From Bacillota bacterium (GTDB taxonomy: Bacteria; Bacillota; Clostridia; Christensenellales; Aristaeellaceae): a DNA stretch of 42,580 bases. The position numbers and the translations under genes are program-made. Of this stretch, positions 25,642 to 35,668 are shown piece after piece. Numbering within the stretch: the first letter of the stretch is position 1; every line of letters begins with the position of its first letter. Where the stretch lies: positions 1-42,580 of the forward strand of contig JAEZTL010000023.1 in NCBI GenBank assembly GCA_023421395.1, given 5' to 3'. Under the pieces are notes generated by a model. The model was given only the letters and a program-made list of their open reading frames with translations, did no database searches and was not told where the DNA came from.

Positions 25642-28600
25642 AAACGCTCGCCGCCATTCTCCGCGCGCTGGCCCTGACCCAGCCGGATAAAACCGCCGTC
25701 GTGGATCAGGATGGCCACAGGCGCACTTCATACAGGCAGCTGGACGAGATGGGCGCGCGCGTTGCCCGTCTTCTGATTGATTCCGGCGTGGGCAAAAACG
25801 ACATCATTCCGGTCCTTTTGCCGCGCGACGTTCGGTATGTCGCGGCGATGGCGGGCGTTTTCAAGGCGGGCGCGGCGTGCGCGCCGCTGGATCCGGCCTA
25901 TCCTGCCGAGCGCATCGGCTACATCAAAAAGGACTGTGGCTGCCCCCTCGCCATCGACGAGGACTTTATGAGCCGTGCGCTATGCCTGACGCCGGAGGAG
26001 CGCGGCGCCGACCCGGCCGCCTCCGACCGCGCGCTGGTCACCTATACCTCCGGCTCCACGGGTAGGCCCAAGGGCGTGGTGCAAAGCTGGACGGGTTTGA
26101 TGGCGGGCGTGGAACGGATCCGAAAAATTTCGGACGTCTGCTCGGAGGACGAGATCGCCTGTACCGCCCCCTTCAGCTTCATCGCGCTGCTGCTTGACCT
26201 TTTGACACCGCTGGCTGTGGGCGCGACGGTTCACATTTTATCAAACGAACGGCGCAGGGATGTTCAGAAGATCGCCGATTATATCGCGGATTTTGACATC
26301 ACCGGCATCTTTATCAGCCCTCAGATGCTCAAAAACTTCCACAACCGGGGCGCGCGCCTAAGGTATGTCACAACCGGGAGCGAGCGCCTGAGCAAAGTCG
26401 CGCCGGGAAATTACCGCCTTTACAACATCTATGGCATGAGCGAGATTCCGCTGGCGGTTTCCTTTTTTTCGGTAGACCGAGCCTATGAGAACACGCCCAT
26501 CGGCAAGATTGTGGATGGGTTGGAGGTTGTGCTGGCCGGTGACGGCGGCGTCCCCGGCGACGAGGGCGAAATCTGCGTCTCAGGCGACATCTTTCTGGGA
26601 TACCTGAACCTGCCGGAGGCGACGGAAAAGGCGTTCTCCGTGATCGGCGGGAAGCGCTACTTCCACACCGGGGACCTGGCCCGTCGCCTGCCGGACGGCA
26701 ATCTGGAGTACGTCAACCGCAAGGACTGGATGGTCAAGGTCAACGGACAGCGCGTCGAACCGGGTGAAATCGAACACGCGATGGCCAGCCTTCCGGACGT
26801 TACGACCGCCGTGGTCAAGCAGTTTGAAAACGAGCACGGACAGAACTATCTGGTCGGCTACTACAAGGCCCAAAGCCCTGTGCCGGAGGCAGACATGCGC
26901 GTCTGGCTCAAAGGACTGCTGCCCGATTACATGGTGCCGCTGTTTCTGATTCAGCTCGAGGCGTTTCCGATCAACGCGAACGGAAAGATCGACCGCCTGT
27001 CGCTGACCCCGCCGGATGCGTCTGTGTTTCAAACCCGCTATCTGGCGCCTGAAAACGAGGCGCAGGCCGAGCTTTGCCGGGGCTTCGAATGCGTTTTGAA
27101 GCTCAGCAGGGTGGGTATTAACGACGATTTCTTCGCGCTGGGCGGCGATTCGATCAAGGCGGTACTGCTGCAGGACGCCTGCGCCGCGCTCCGCTTGTCG
27201 GCTATGGATATATTCGAGGGGCGCACGCCCGCAGGCATCGCCGGACGGCTCGAAGCGCGCGGTGAGGAGGGCCCCCGCGCGGCGGACGCGTTCGAGGGCT
27301 GCGACGGGACGCCTGCCCCGCGCAAGCTCACCGACAGCCAGCTCGGAATCTACCTGGAATGCGTCAAGAACCCCGAGGCCACGATGTACAACATTCCCTG
27401 CCGCTTCCGCTTCCCGAGCGGGACCGGCGTGGACGCGGACCGCCTGCCGGACGCCATCCGCGCGGTGGTGGACGCGTACCCCGTCTTTCGGACGAAAACG
27501 GGCATGCTGGACGGAGAACCCGCGCTGATCCCGGATGGGACGATGCCCTGCGAGATCCCCGTGAAGCAAGCGCGGGAACAGGACATGGATGCGGTCGGCC
27601 GCGCCTTCGTAAGGCCGTTCGACCTCGCCTCCGGGCCGCTGTTCCATTTTGAAATCGACCGCACCGAAGAGGCGGATTATCTTTTCATGGACATCCATCA
27701 CATCATTTTTGACGGCGCATCGGCGGACGTATTCCTGCGTCAGCTTGCGCGCGCGTACGCGGGCGAGGCGCTTAAGCCGGAGGCGGTGGGCGCGTTCGCG
27801 CTCTCTGAAAGCGAGCGTCGCTTCAGGGAATCGGACGCTTTCAGGGCGGCGCGCGATCATTTCGCGTCCTTCCTCGACGGGAACGAAGTGGATTCGAACC
27901 TCCTGTTTGATCACAAGCCCGACCCGGACGCCGCGGGTGCGCCCGCGGGGCGGTTTCAGCGCGAACTGTCCGAAGCGCTCACGGTGGAGGCGGCGGAGCA
28001 CTTCGCGCGGGGCGCGGGGATTACCGAGGGAACCATTTTCCTCGGCGCGTTCGCTTACGCGCTCGCGAAGTTCACCGGACAGGCGGAAAGCCTGTTCGCA
28101 ACGGTCAACAATGGCCGACACGACCCGCGCCTCAAGGATACCATCGGCATGCTGGTTCGCACGCTGCCGGTATACGCTCGGTTCGACGAACGCGCCGGAG
28201 TCGCCGAGGCCCTGCGCGCGCTCCAGCAGCAGTTTTATCAGTCGATGCGCCATGACGGATTCCCGTTTGAGCGGATGGCGAACGAGTTTGGCATCAAGCC
28301 GGACATCCTGTATGTATATCAGGCGGAGACGCTGAACGGCTTCAGGCTGGGCGCCTGCGATGCCCAGCTTGAGACGCTTGAGACCGGCTGCGCGCTGGCG
28401 AACCTTTCCGTAATGGTATTCCGGCGGGGAGGGAGCTACGCCGTTTCGATAGACTACCGCAGCGATCTGTACGATCGCGCCACCATCGAGCGCTTCACGG
28501 CGGTGTTTGAAGCGGTGCTGCGCGGCATTGTGAGCTGCCAGACGCTGGCCGAGATCAGGCTTCTGTCCGAGGCGGATGAAATTTTTATCGGCCGGATGAA

Positions 28601-31600
28601 CGCCACGGAGGCCGCGTATGACAGAACCGCGTCGCTGGTGGATCTGCTGCGCCGGCAGGCGGCCCGGACGCCGGATCACACCGCCGTGGTTTTTGGCGAC
28701 AAGCGTCTGACATACCGGGAGCTTGACCGGATCACGGATAGCCTTGCCGGATACATCCGGAGCCTGGGCATCGGCCGCGAGGATGTGGTCAGCATCCTGA
28801 TCCCGCGCGACGAATTCATGCCCATCGCGTCCATCGGCGCCTCTAAGGCGGGCGCGGCGTACCAGCCGCTGGACCCAGCGTACCCGCCGGAACGGCTGGC
28901 GTTCATGGTCAAGGATGCCTCCGCGAAACTCCTGATCGCCGACGAAGCACTAACTCATCTGCTGCCGGAGTACGAAGGCCCAATGCTGCTTACAAAGGAC
29001 ATTCCCGCTCTCCCGGACGCGGACCCCTGCCTGCCCGGGCCGTGCCCGGTCGACCTGTTCATCCTGCTCTACACGTCCGGGACGACCGGCCTGCCCAAGG
29101 GCTGCATGCTGGAGCACGGCAACATCGTCGCCTTCTGCCAGTGGTACCGCCGCTATTACGCGATGGACGAGCGCAGCCGCGTGACCGCGTACGCCAGCTA
29201 CGGCTTCGACGCGAACATGATGGACATGTACCCCGCGCTGATCTCCGGCGGGACGGTGTACGTAATCCCCGACGAAATCCGGCTGGAACTGGACGCGCTC
29301 AACGAGTATTTCCGAAATAACGGCATCACTCACGGCTTCATGACCACCCAGGTGAGCCGCCAGTTTGCGCTGGGCGTCAAGCGGCATGCGCTCAAATACC
29401 TGTCAATGGGCGGTGAGAAGCTTGTGCCCTTCGAACCGCCGGAGGGGTTAAGGGTTTTCAACCTGTACGGCCCGACCGAGTGCACCGTGCTCTCGACCGC
29501 GTTTGAGATCGACCGGCTCTATGACAACGTGCCCATCGGAAAGCCGCTAGACAACATGAAGCTGTACGTCGTGGACCGGGAGAACCGGCTCATGCCTGTG
29601 GGCGTGCCGGGCGAATTGCTCGTCGCCGGGTATCAGGTGTCCCGCGGCTACCTGAACCGGCCCGAACAGACTGAAAAGGCGTACCAGCCCAATCCCTTCT
29701 GCGACAGGGAAGGGTATGAACGCGTCTACCACACGGGCGACATCGTGCGGCTGCTGCCGGACGGCAATGTGGAGTTTGTGGGACGCAGGGATTCTCAGGT
29801 CAAGATTCGCGGATTCCGCGTGGAGCTGACTGAGGTGGAAGCGGTCATTCGGCAGTATGCGGGCATATCCGACGTGACCGTGACCGCTCAGGACGCGTCC
29901 GCCGGCGGCAAGCAGATCGTCGCCTACGTCGTTTCGCAGCAAGCGGTGGACATTCCGGCGCTGAACGAGTTCATCCTCTCGCAGAAGCCGCCGTACATGG
30001 TGCCCTCCGCCACGATGCAAATCGGCGCCATTCCGCTGACCCCCAACGGCAAAGTGGACCGGCGCAAGCTTCCCCCGGCCGTGCCACCGGCCCCAACTGA
30101 GGAAAAGACCAGCCGCGCGATGAACCGGTTGGAAAAGCAGATTTTCGAAGCAGTGCGCGGCGTGCTGGGCCACGCGGAGATTTCCGTCACAACCAATTTG
30201 ATGCTGGCGGGGCTCACGTCGCTTTCTGCGGTGCGCCTGGCGTCGATTCTGAACGAGCGCTTCGGCCACGGCCCGGATGTAAAGCGGCTGCTCAAAGGCT
30301 GTTCCATACTGGACATTGAAGACGAACTGATCTTAAGCCTGCTGGAAGCGGCCAGCAGCGGCCAGAGCGTTCCCGCGCAGACTCGGCCCGCAAAATACCC
30401 GCTGACCCAGACACAGACCGGAATCTATCTGGAGTGCGAGCGGAACGGCGGAAGCGACGTATACAACATCCCGATGCTGCTGCGCCTGCCGCGTGGCGTG
30501 GACGCGGACCGGCTTGCCAGAGCCGTATATGCCGCGGTGCAGGCGCATCCGGCGATGAAGTGCTCCATCGAGGCGGATGCCGAAGGCAATTTATACATGA
30601 TCCCTCACGATGATCTGACCTGGGGCGCGGAGGTCTCGGAGACTACCGAGGAAGCGTTCAAGGCACTTCGAAGCGGCGGCCTCACCACGATTTTCCGTCT
30701 GAACGCCGCGCCGCTGTTCGCCTTCAAAATCTTCCGGACCGAAGAAAACCTCTATCTTCTGGCTGACATTCACCACATCATCGCGGACGGCGCTTCGCTG
30801 AATATTCTGTTCCGGGACATCGACCGCGCTTATGCGGGCGAGACGCTGGAAGCGGAGAAGTACGGCGCGTTCGACATCGCGCTGGATGAGGCGAAGAAAC
30901 GCGGCGGCGAAAGTTACCGCGAGGCGAAGGCGTATTACGACAGCATATTCTCCGGCGTGGAGCTGGATTCGCTGCCCGAAGCCGATCTTTCCGACGGCGC
31001 GCCTTCGGCCGGCGGGCAGGCGTGCCGTACGTACAGCCACCTTGCCGCGCGGCTGCGCGCTCAGGCGATCGAAGACTACTGCGCCGCCCATCGCGTGACC
31101 CCCAACGCGCTGTTTACCGCCGCCTTCGCCTATACGCTGGCGAGGTGGAAGAATGAATCCGGCGCGCTGTTTACCGCGATCTACAACGGCCGTACCGACC
31201 CGCGCACATTCCCGGTTGTCGGCATGCTCGTGAAGACGCTCCCTGTTTACATTCAGATAGACGACGCCTGCGGCGCCGCCGAATATGTCGGCGCGGTCAA
31301 GGATCACCTTGCGGCGCTGATGGCGAACGATCTGTTTTCCTTTGCCGAAGCCAGCCGCGCTTACGGCATCCGTTCCGACATCATCTTCGCCTATCAGGGC
31401 GACGAGTTCAGCGGCGTTTCGATTGCCGGTCACGCGGCGGAGCAGATCGCGCTGTCTCTTAATACGGCAAAGGCTCCGCTGAGCATAGACGTATTCCGTG
31501 AGGGCGACGCCTATCGCTTCAACTGGGAGTATCGCGCGGATCTCTATTCCGAAGGGCTGATCGCCCAGTTGGCGGACGCGACCGCGACCGCGGTGCTGAA

Positions 31601-34600
31601 TCTGCTCGCGGCGGACCGACTCGGAGACGTTGGCATCGCCTCTCCCGAAGCCCTGGCGCTGCTCGAGCAATTCAACGACACCAGCTGGCCCGTGACGCAT
31701 AAGCCCGCGTACCGCCTGCTGGAGGAGCAGGCCGAGCGCACGCCCGGCCGCATCGCGGTCATCGCCTGCGGGGAAAAGCTGACCTATGCACAGCTCAACG
31801 CGCAGGCCAATTGCGTGGCAAACGGTCTGATCCGCCTCGGCGTCGGGCCGAACGCCATCGTCGGCGTGATGCTGGATCGCAGCCAGTTCGTATACGTTGC
31901 GCGGCAGGGCGTTCTCAAGGCGGGCGGAGCGTTTTTGTGCATCGACCCAGAATACCCGGATGACCGCGTCGCCTACACCATCGAAAATTCCGGTATGCGC
32001 CACATAATCGTCACCCGCGACATCATGTCGGGCAGAAACGAGCTTCTGAAAAGCGCGAATCTGAATGTCATTGCGATTGAGGATATGCTGCTCGAGAATT
32101 CGGGCGGCAACCCCGGCGTGCCGGTCGGCCCCGACGACCTGTGCTTCTGCATCTATACGTCCGGCTCCACAGGCCGCCCCAAGGGCGTCAGGATTACGCA
32201 GCGCAATCTGGTGAATTTCGTGGATGCGAACCCCAAGAATCCCGAAATTCTGGGCTACACCCAGCGCGGCAGCGTTTCTCTGGCGCTGGCGGCGATCACG
32301 TTCGACGTGTCCGTCATGGAAGAATTCATCCCGCTGGCGCATGGGCTGACGATCTGCATGGCAAACGAGGAGGAGATTCACAACCCGCTCTCGCTGTCCA
32401 GGCTGATCCTTGAAAACGATGTGGACATCATGACCTGTACCCCCTCGTTCCTGATGAATATCATCGACATCCCGGAGATGCGCCCGGCCATCGCCAGGAT
32501 CGCGGCCTACGACATCGGCGCGGAGGCGTTCCCGGCGGCGCTCTTCGACAAGGTTCGCGCCATCCGCCCCGGCGCGCACATTATGAACGGCTACGGTCCC
32601 ACCGAAGCGACGATCAGCTGCACGATGGCGGTGATCGAAAGCAGGGATCATGTGACCATAGGCAAGCCTGCCGCCAATGTGTGCGTTTGTATGTTGGATT
32701 CGCGCGGCAACGTGTTGCCCGCCGGCGCGCTGGGTGAGATGACCCTGTGCGGCGAGGGAGTGGGCGCGGGCTACATCGGCCTGGACGAACTGACGCGCGA
32801 GAAATTCATCACGCTGGGCGGGCTGCGCGCGTACAGGTCCGGCGATCTGGCACAGTGGACGCAAGAAGGCGAGATCAGGTTCCGCGGCAGGGTGGACAAT
32901 CAGGTCAAGCTTCGCGGCCTGCGCGTGGAACTGGGCGAGATCGAGGCGGCCATCGACGGCTTCCCCGGCGTGTCCACCAGCATCGTGCTCGTCAAAGGCT
33001 CGGAGTCGGACCAATTCCTGACCGCATATTTCACAGGGGCCGAAACGATCGACAAGGCGGCTCTGACAAAGCACCTCTCGCAGCGGCTGCCGTACTATAT
33101 GGTGCCGGGCGTACTGGTTCAGCTGGACGTCATGCCGCTCACCGCCAACGGGAAGATCGACAAAAAAGCGCTGCCGGAACCGGAGTTCCGCGCGGCGGAC
33201 CGGGAATATGCCGCGCCGGAGAGCGAACTCGAGCGCGCGTTCTGCGAGCTGTTCAAGGAAATCCTCGCGCTGGAGCGCGTCGGGGCCACCGACAATTTTT
33301 TCGAGATCGGCGGCACGTCGCTGAGCGCTTCCAAGGTGGCGATGTTTGCGATGGCCAAAGGCTACGCCATCGTATACGCGGACGTGTTCAAGGCGCCCAC
33401 GGCGCGCCAGTTGGCGGAGCTTGCCGGCGGACGCGGCCCGTCCGTTCCGGCTGTGGTTCCGGCCGGCGCCGCGGCGGCTCCGGCGGGGGATTTCGATTAC
33501 GCGAGCCTCGCGCCCGCGCTGGCAGCGAACCGTGTCGAATTCGTGGACCGGGCGGTTTCCGGAGAGGTCGGGGACATTCTGCTGACCGGTGCTACCGGCT
33601 TTCTTGGCATGCACATTCTGAACGAGTTCCTCTTGAATTATCCGGGCAGGGTGTATTGCCTCGTGCGCCGCGGTCGTTCGAACTCCGTGAGCCAGCGCCT
33701 GAAGACCATGCTGGTTTACTATTTCAACCGGGAGTACGAGGAGTTGTTCGACACGCGGATTTTCTGCGTGCAGGGCGACATCACCGACGACGGCGCGGTA
33801 AATGGCCTGGCGGACATCCGGTTTGATACTTTGGTGAACTGCGCGGCATGCGTCAAGCACTTTGTGGCGGATGATTCGCTGGAGCGCATCAACGTGCACG
33901 GCGTCGAAAACCTGATATCGCTCTGCCGCAAGACCGGACGGCGGCTGATCCAGGTCTCCACCGTGAGCGTCGCGGGCGAGGGGAAAAACGGAACGCCGCC
34001 GAGCGACAAGCGCATCGCCGAACATGAACTGTACTTCGGCCAGGCGCTGGACAACGCTTACGTGCACTCAAAATTTCTTGCCGAACGGGCCGTTCTGGCG
34101 GGAATTGCGGATGGCTTGGACGCCCGCATCATGCGTGTCGGAAACCTGATGAGCCGCGCAAGCGACGGCGAGTTCCAGATCAACTTCCTGACCAACGGCT
34201 TCATGCGCCAACTCCGCGGCTACCGCGCGCTCGGCGCGTTCCCGATGAGCGGGATGAACGCGCCGGTCGAGTTTTCGCCCATTGATTCCACCGCCGCGGC
34301 GATTCTGAAGCTGGCCGGGATGGGCGGCGGATTCACCGTGTTCCACCCTTACAACAACCATGTGATCTACATGTCGGACGTGATCAGCGCGATGAACGGC
34401 TGCGGCTTCACGATCGACGTTGTGCCGGACGAAGCGTTCCAGCGGGCGCTCCACGGGGCCTTGGAGGATTCGAACGTCAACGCCATGGTCTCCGGGCTGA
34501 TCGCGTATCTTTCGGACGACGCCGGCGACAAGACCTATATGCTGGATGCGGACAACCGCATGACCACCGAGGTTCTCTACCGCGCGGGCTTCAAGTGGCC

Positions 34601-34670
34601 GATCACCGGGGACGGCTATCTCAAGGGCGCCCTCCGCGCGCTGGAGGGGCTTGGGTTCTTTGGGCAATGA
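25638..34670 (+). CDS. Three-module nonribosomal peptide synthetase with terminal reductase (A-T-C-A-T-C-A-T-R)
   Basis: A 3010-residue assembly line. A1 (about 10-470) has TYTSGSTGRPKG, A5 YGMSE and no Asp235 (FIALLLD). T1 serine near 504 (LGGDSI). C1 about 565-985 with HHIIFDG near 690. A2 about 1000-1480 with YTSGTTGLPKG, FDANMMDM (Asp235 present) and YGPTE. T2 near 1522 has a less usual LAGLTSL motif. C2 about 1588-2010 with HHIIADG near 1712. A3 about 2025-2510 with YTSGSTGRPKG, FDVSVMEE and YGPTE. T3 near 2558 (IGGTSL). The reductase (about 2645-3010) has GATGFLG and YVHSK, so release should be reductive, as an aldehyde or alcohol. No epimerase or thioesterase is present. Expected product: starter acid plus two amino acids, unless NRPS1 adds a unit. 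Coupled by ATGA overlaps on both sides. Confidence 0.93.
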   Translation: MKTLAAILRALALTQPDKTAVVDQDGHRRTSYRQLDEMGARVARLLIDSGVGKNDIIPVLLPRDVRYVAAMAGVFKAGAACAPLDPAYPAERIGYIKKDCGCPLAIDEDFMSRALCLTPEERGADPAASDRALVTYTSGSTGRPKGVVQSWTGLMAGVERIRKISDVCSEDEIACTAPFSFIALLLDLLTPLAVGATVHILSNERRRDVQKIADYIADFDITGIFISPQMLKNFHNRGARLRYVTTGSERLSKVAPGNYRLYNIYGMSEIPLAVSFFSVDRAYENTPIGKIVDGLEVVLAGDGGVPGDEGEICVSGDIFLGYLNLPEATEKAFSVIGGKRYFHTGDLARRLPDGNLEYVNRKDWMVKVNGQRVEPGEIEHAMASLPDVTTAVVKQFENEHGQNYLVGYYKAQSPVPEADMRVWLKGLLPDYMVPLFLIQLEAFPINANGKIDRLSLTPPDASVFQTRYLAPENEAQAELCRGFECVLKLSRVGINDDFFALGGDSIKAVLLQDACAALRLSAMDIFEGRTPAGIAGRLEARGEEGPRAADAFEGCDGTPAPRKLTDSQLGIYLECVKNPEATMYNIPCRFRFPSGTGVDADRLPDAIRAVVDAYPVFRTKTGMLDGEPALIPDGTMPCEIPVKQAREQDMDAVGRAFVRPFDLASGPLFHFEIDRTEEADYLFMDIHHIIFDGASADVFLRQLARAYAGEALKPEAVGAFALSESERRFRESDAFRAARDHFASFLDGNEVDSNLLFDHKPDPDAAGAPAGRFQRELSEALTVEAAEHFARGAGITEGTIFLGAFAYALAKFTGQAESLFATVNNGRHDPRLKDTIGMLVRTLPVYARFDERAGVAEALRALQQQFYQSMRHDGFPFERMANEFGIKPDILYVYQAETLNGFRLGACDAQLETLETGCALANLSVMVFRRGGSYAVSIDYRSDLYDRATIERFTAVFEAVLRGIVSCQTLAEIRLLSEADEIFIGRMNATEAAYDRTASLVDLLRRQAARTPDHTAVVFGDKRLTYRELDRITDSLAGYIRSLGIGREDVVSILIPRDEFMPIASIGASKAGAAYQPLDPAYPPERLAFMVKDASAKLLIADEALTHLLPEYEGPMLLTKDIPALPDADPCLPGPCPVDLFILLYTSGTTGLPKGCMLEHGNIVAFCQWYRRYYAMDERSRVTAYASYGFDANMMDMYPALISGGTVYVIPDEIRLELDALNEYFRNNGITHGFMTTQVSRQFALGVKRHALKYLSMGGEKLVPFEPPEGLRVFNLYGPTECTVLSTAFEIDRLYDNVPIGKPLDNMKLYVVDRENRLMPVGVPGELLVAGYQVSRGYLNRPEQTEKAYQPNPFCDREGYERVYHTGDIVRLLPDGNVEFVGRRDSQVKIRGFRVELTEVEAVIRQYAGISDVTVTAQDASAGGKQIVAYVVSQQAVDIPALNEFILSQKPPYMVPSATMQIGAIPLTPNGKVDRRKLPPAVPPAPTEEKTSRAMNRLEKQIFEAVRGVLGHAEISVTTNLMLAGLTSLSAVRLASILNERFGHGPDVKRLLKGCSILDIEDELILSLLEAASSGQSVPAQTRPAKYPLTQTQTGIYLECERNGGSDVYNIPMLLRLPRGVDADRLARAVYAAVQAHPAMKCSIEADAEGNLYMIPHDDLTWGAEVSETTEEAFKALRSGGLTTIFRLNAAPLFAFKIFRTEENLYLLADIHHIIADGASLNILFRDIDRAYAGETLEAEKYGAFDIALDEAKKRGGESYREAKAYYDSIFSGVELDSLPEADLSDGAPSAGGQACRTYSHLAARLRAQAIEDYCAAHRVTPNALFTAAFAYTLARWKNESGALFTAIYNGRTDPRTFPVVGMLVKTLPVYIQIDDACGAAEYVGAVKDHLAALMANDLFSFAEASRAYGIRSDIIFAYQGDEFSGVSIAGHAAEQIALSLNTAKAPLSIDVFREGDAYRFNWEYRADLYSEGLIAQLADATATAVLNLLAADRLGDVGIASPEALALLEQFNDTSWPVTHKPAYRLLEEQAERTPGRIAVIACGEKLTYAQLNAQANCVANGLIRLGVGPNAIVGVMLDRSQFVYVARQGVLKAGGAFLCIDPEYPDDRVAYTIENSGMRHIIVTRDIMSGRNELLKSANLNVIAIEDMLLENSGGNPGVPVGPDDLCFCIYTSGSTGRPKGVRITQRNLVNFVDANPKNPEILGYTQRGSVSLALAAITFDVSVMEEFIPLAHGLTICMANEEEIHNPLSLSRLILENDVDIMTCTPSFLMNIIDIPEMRPAIARIAAYDIGAEAFPAALFDKVRAIRPGAHIMNGYGPTEATISCTMAVIESRDHVTIGKPAANVCVCMLDSRGNVLPAGALGEMTLCGEGVGAGYIGLDELTREKFITLGGLRAYRSGDLAQWTQEGEIRFRGRVDNQVKLRGLRVELGEIEAAIDGFPGVSTSIVLVKGSESDQFLTAYFTGAETIDKAALTKHLSQRLPYYMVPGVLVQLDVMPLTANGKIDKKALPEPEFRAADREYAAPESELERAFCELFKEILALERVGATDNFFEIGGTSLSASKVAMFAMAKGYAIVYADVFKAPTARQLAELAGGRGPSVPAVVPAGAAAAPAGDFDYASLAPALAANRVEFVDRAVSGEVGDILLTGATGFLGMHILNEFLLNYPGRVYCLVRRGRSNSVSQRLKTMLVYYFNREYEELFDTRIFCVQGDITDDGAVNGLADIRFDTLVNCAACVKHFVADDSLERINVHGVENLISLCRKTGRRLIQVSTVSVAGEGKNGTPPSDKRIAEHELYFGQALDNAYVHSKFLAERAVLAGIADGLDARIMRVGNLMSRASDGEFQINFLTNGFMRQLRGYRALGAFPMSGMNAPVEFSPIDSTAAAILKLAGMGGGFTVFHPYNNHVIYMSDVISAMNGCGFTIDVVPDEAFQRALHGALEDSNVNAMVSGLIAYLSDDAGDKTYMLDADNRMTTEVLYRAGFKWPITGDGYLKGALRALEGLGFFGQ

Positions 34671-35329
34671 TCCGGGTGTTCGCCGCGGACGTCACGCCGC
34701 TGGACGTCGGGAAGTGTTTGCGCTTTGTCAGCCCTGTCAGGTGGCGCAAGGTGTGCGCCTACCGGCACGAGAACGACCGGAAGCTGTCTTTGGGCGCGGA
34801 GCTGCTGTTGAATTACGGGTTGCGCCGGCTCGCGCCGCAGGTCGCGCGCCCCGCGGAATACTTTGCGGATGTCAACGGGAAGCCCAGACTGGCCGCCTCT
34901 TCGCTGCACTTCAACCTTTCGCATTCGGGCGCGTGTGCGGTCTGCGCGATTGCCGACCGGCCTGTGGGTGTGGATGTGGAACGCGAAGCGGAAATGAATC
35001 TCGATATTGCCCGCAAGTTCTTTCACCCGGACGAATACCGCCGCGTCGCCGCGTGTCCAAACCCGGCAAGCAGCTTCTTTGAGTATTGGGTGCTGAAGGA
35101 AAGCTATTTGAAGGCCACCGGCCTTGGCTTTGCGCTGGCATTGGATTCGTTTTGTATCAACATGAGCGCGGAACCGGTCCGGGTTCTTGAAAATGGCGCG
35201 GTCCAGCCATGGACACTTCAGTCCTGGCGGATGGGGGACCATCACATCGCGCTGTGCCGCCAGTCGGACGCGCCGCTGGAGCGGGATATTCTGGAGACGG
35301 TGGACATATGCGAATGCATGAGTCAATAA
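34667..35329 (+). CDS. Sfp-type 4'-phosphopantetheinyl transferase
   Basis: A 220-residue enzyme that activates carrier domains by attaching phosphopantetheine from CoA to the T-domain serine. The family motifs are HFNLSHSGACAVCAI, GVDVEREAEM and FFEYWVLKESYLKATGLG, with the Mg-binding Asp/Glu and the WxxKESxxK box all present. I chose the ATG at 34667, which overlaps the NRPS2 stop (ATGA); open frame upstream of it lies inside NRPS2. It should serve T1-T3 of NRPS2 and, if functional, the T domain of NRPS1. Confidence 0.92.
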   Translation: MIRVFAADVTPLDVGKCLRFVSPVRWRKVCAYRHENDRKLSLGAELLLNYGLRRLAPQVARPAEYFADVNGKPRLAASSLHFNLSHSGACAVCAIADRPVGVDVEREAEMNLDIARKFFHPDEYRRVAACPNPASSFFEYWVLKESYLKATGLGFALALDSFCINMSAEPVRVLENGAVQPWTLQSWRMGDHHIALCRQSDAPLERDILETVDICECMSQ

Positions 35330-35668
35330 TCAAAAAGCCGGCTTGTCACGATAAGCATGCCGTCGATGCAATAGGATTTGGTGCTCAAGCAGGGCGTGCC
35401 GGAATCTTTACGGCACATGGAGGGGGGGTGTGCATCGCGACAACTCGATTTTTTTCTGAAATATTGCGCGTGTGCGGAGCTTAAGCGACTGACTCTTGCC
35501 AAAAGACTTAGCTTGCGAAAATATCAGCAAAGAATAGCGCGCCGTCTTGCTGCGACCGTTTTGCAACGGCTTTTGTCCGGGCATTTCCCGCTCCGCCGTT
35601 CGGAGGGCCTTCCGGACTTAAGTGGACAGCGGCGGATACGGTTGGAACGTTTGTTCGATTACAGAGCC
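35330..35668. other. Intergenic stretch after the PPTase, no gene supported
   Basis: About 340 bases. Open frames on both strands are short, lack ribosome sites and do not look protein-like. No clear T-tailed terminator for the NRPS2 operon was found; a GC-rich GCCGGC/GCCG hairpin near 35337-35365 is weak. Confidence 0.35.

Noticed and set aside
30591..34067. A 1158-codon open frame on the minus strand inside NRPS2 (and another of 699 codons at 26580-28679)
   Set aside because: They are antisense shadows of a GC-rich gene; the plus strand carries all NRPS motifs and the antisense products look like low-complexity Arg/Gln/His text.
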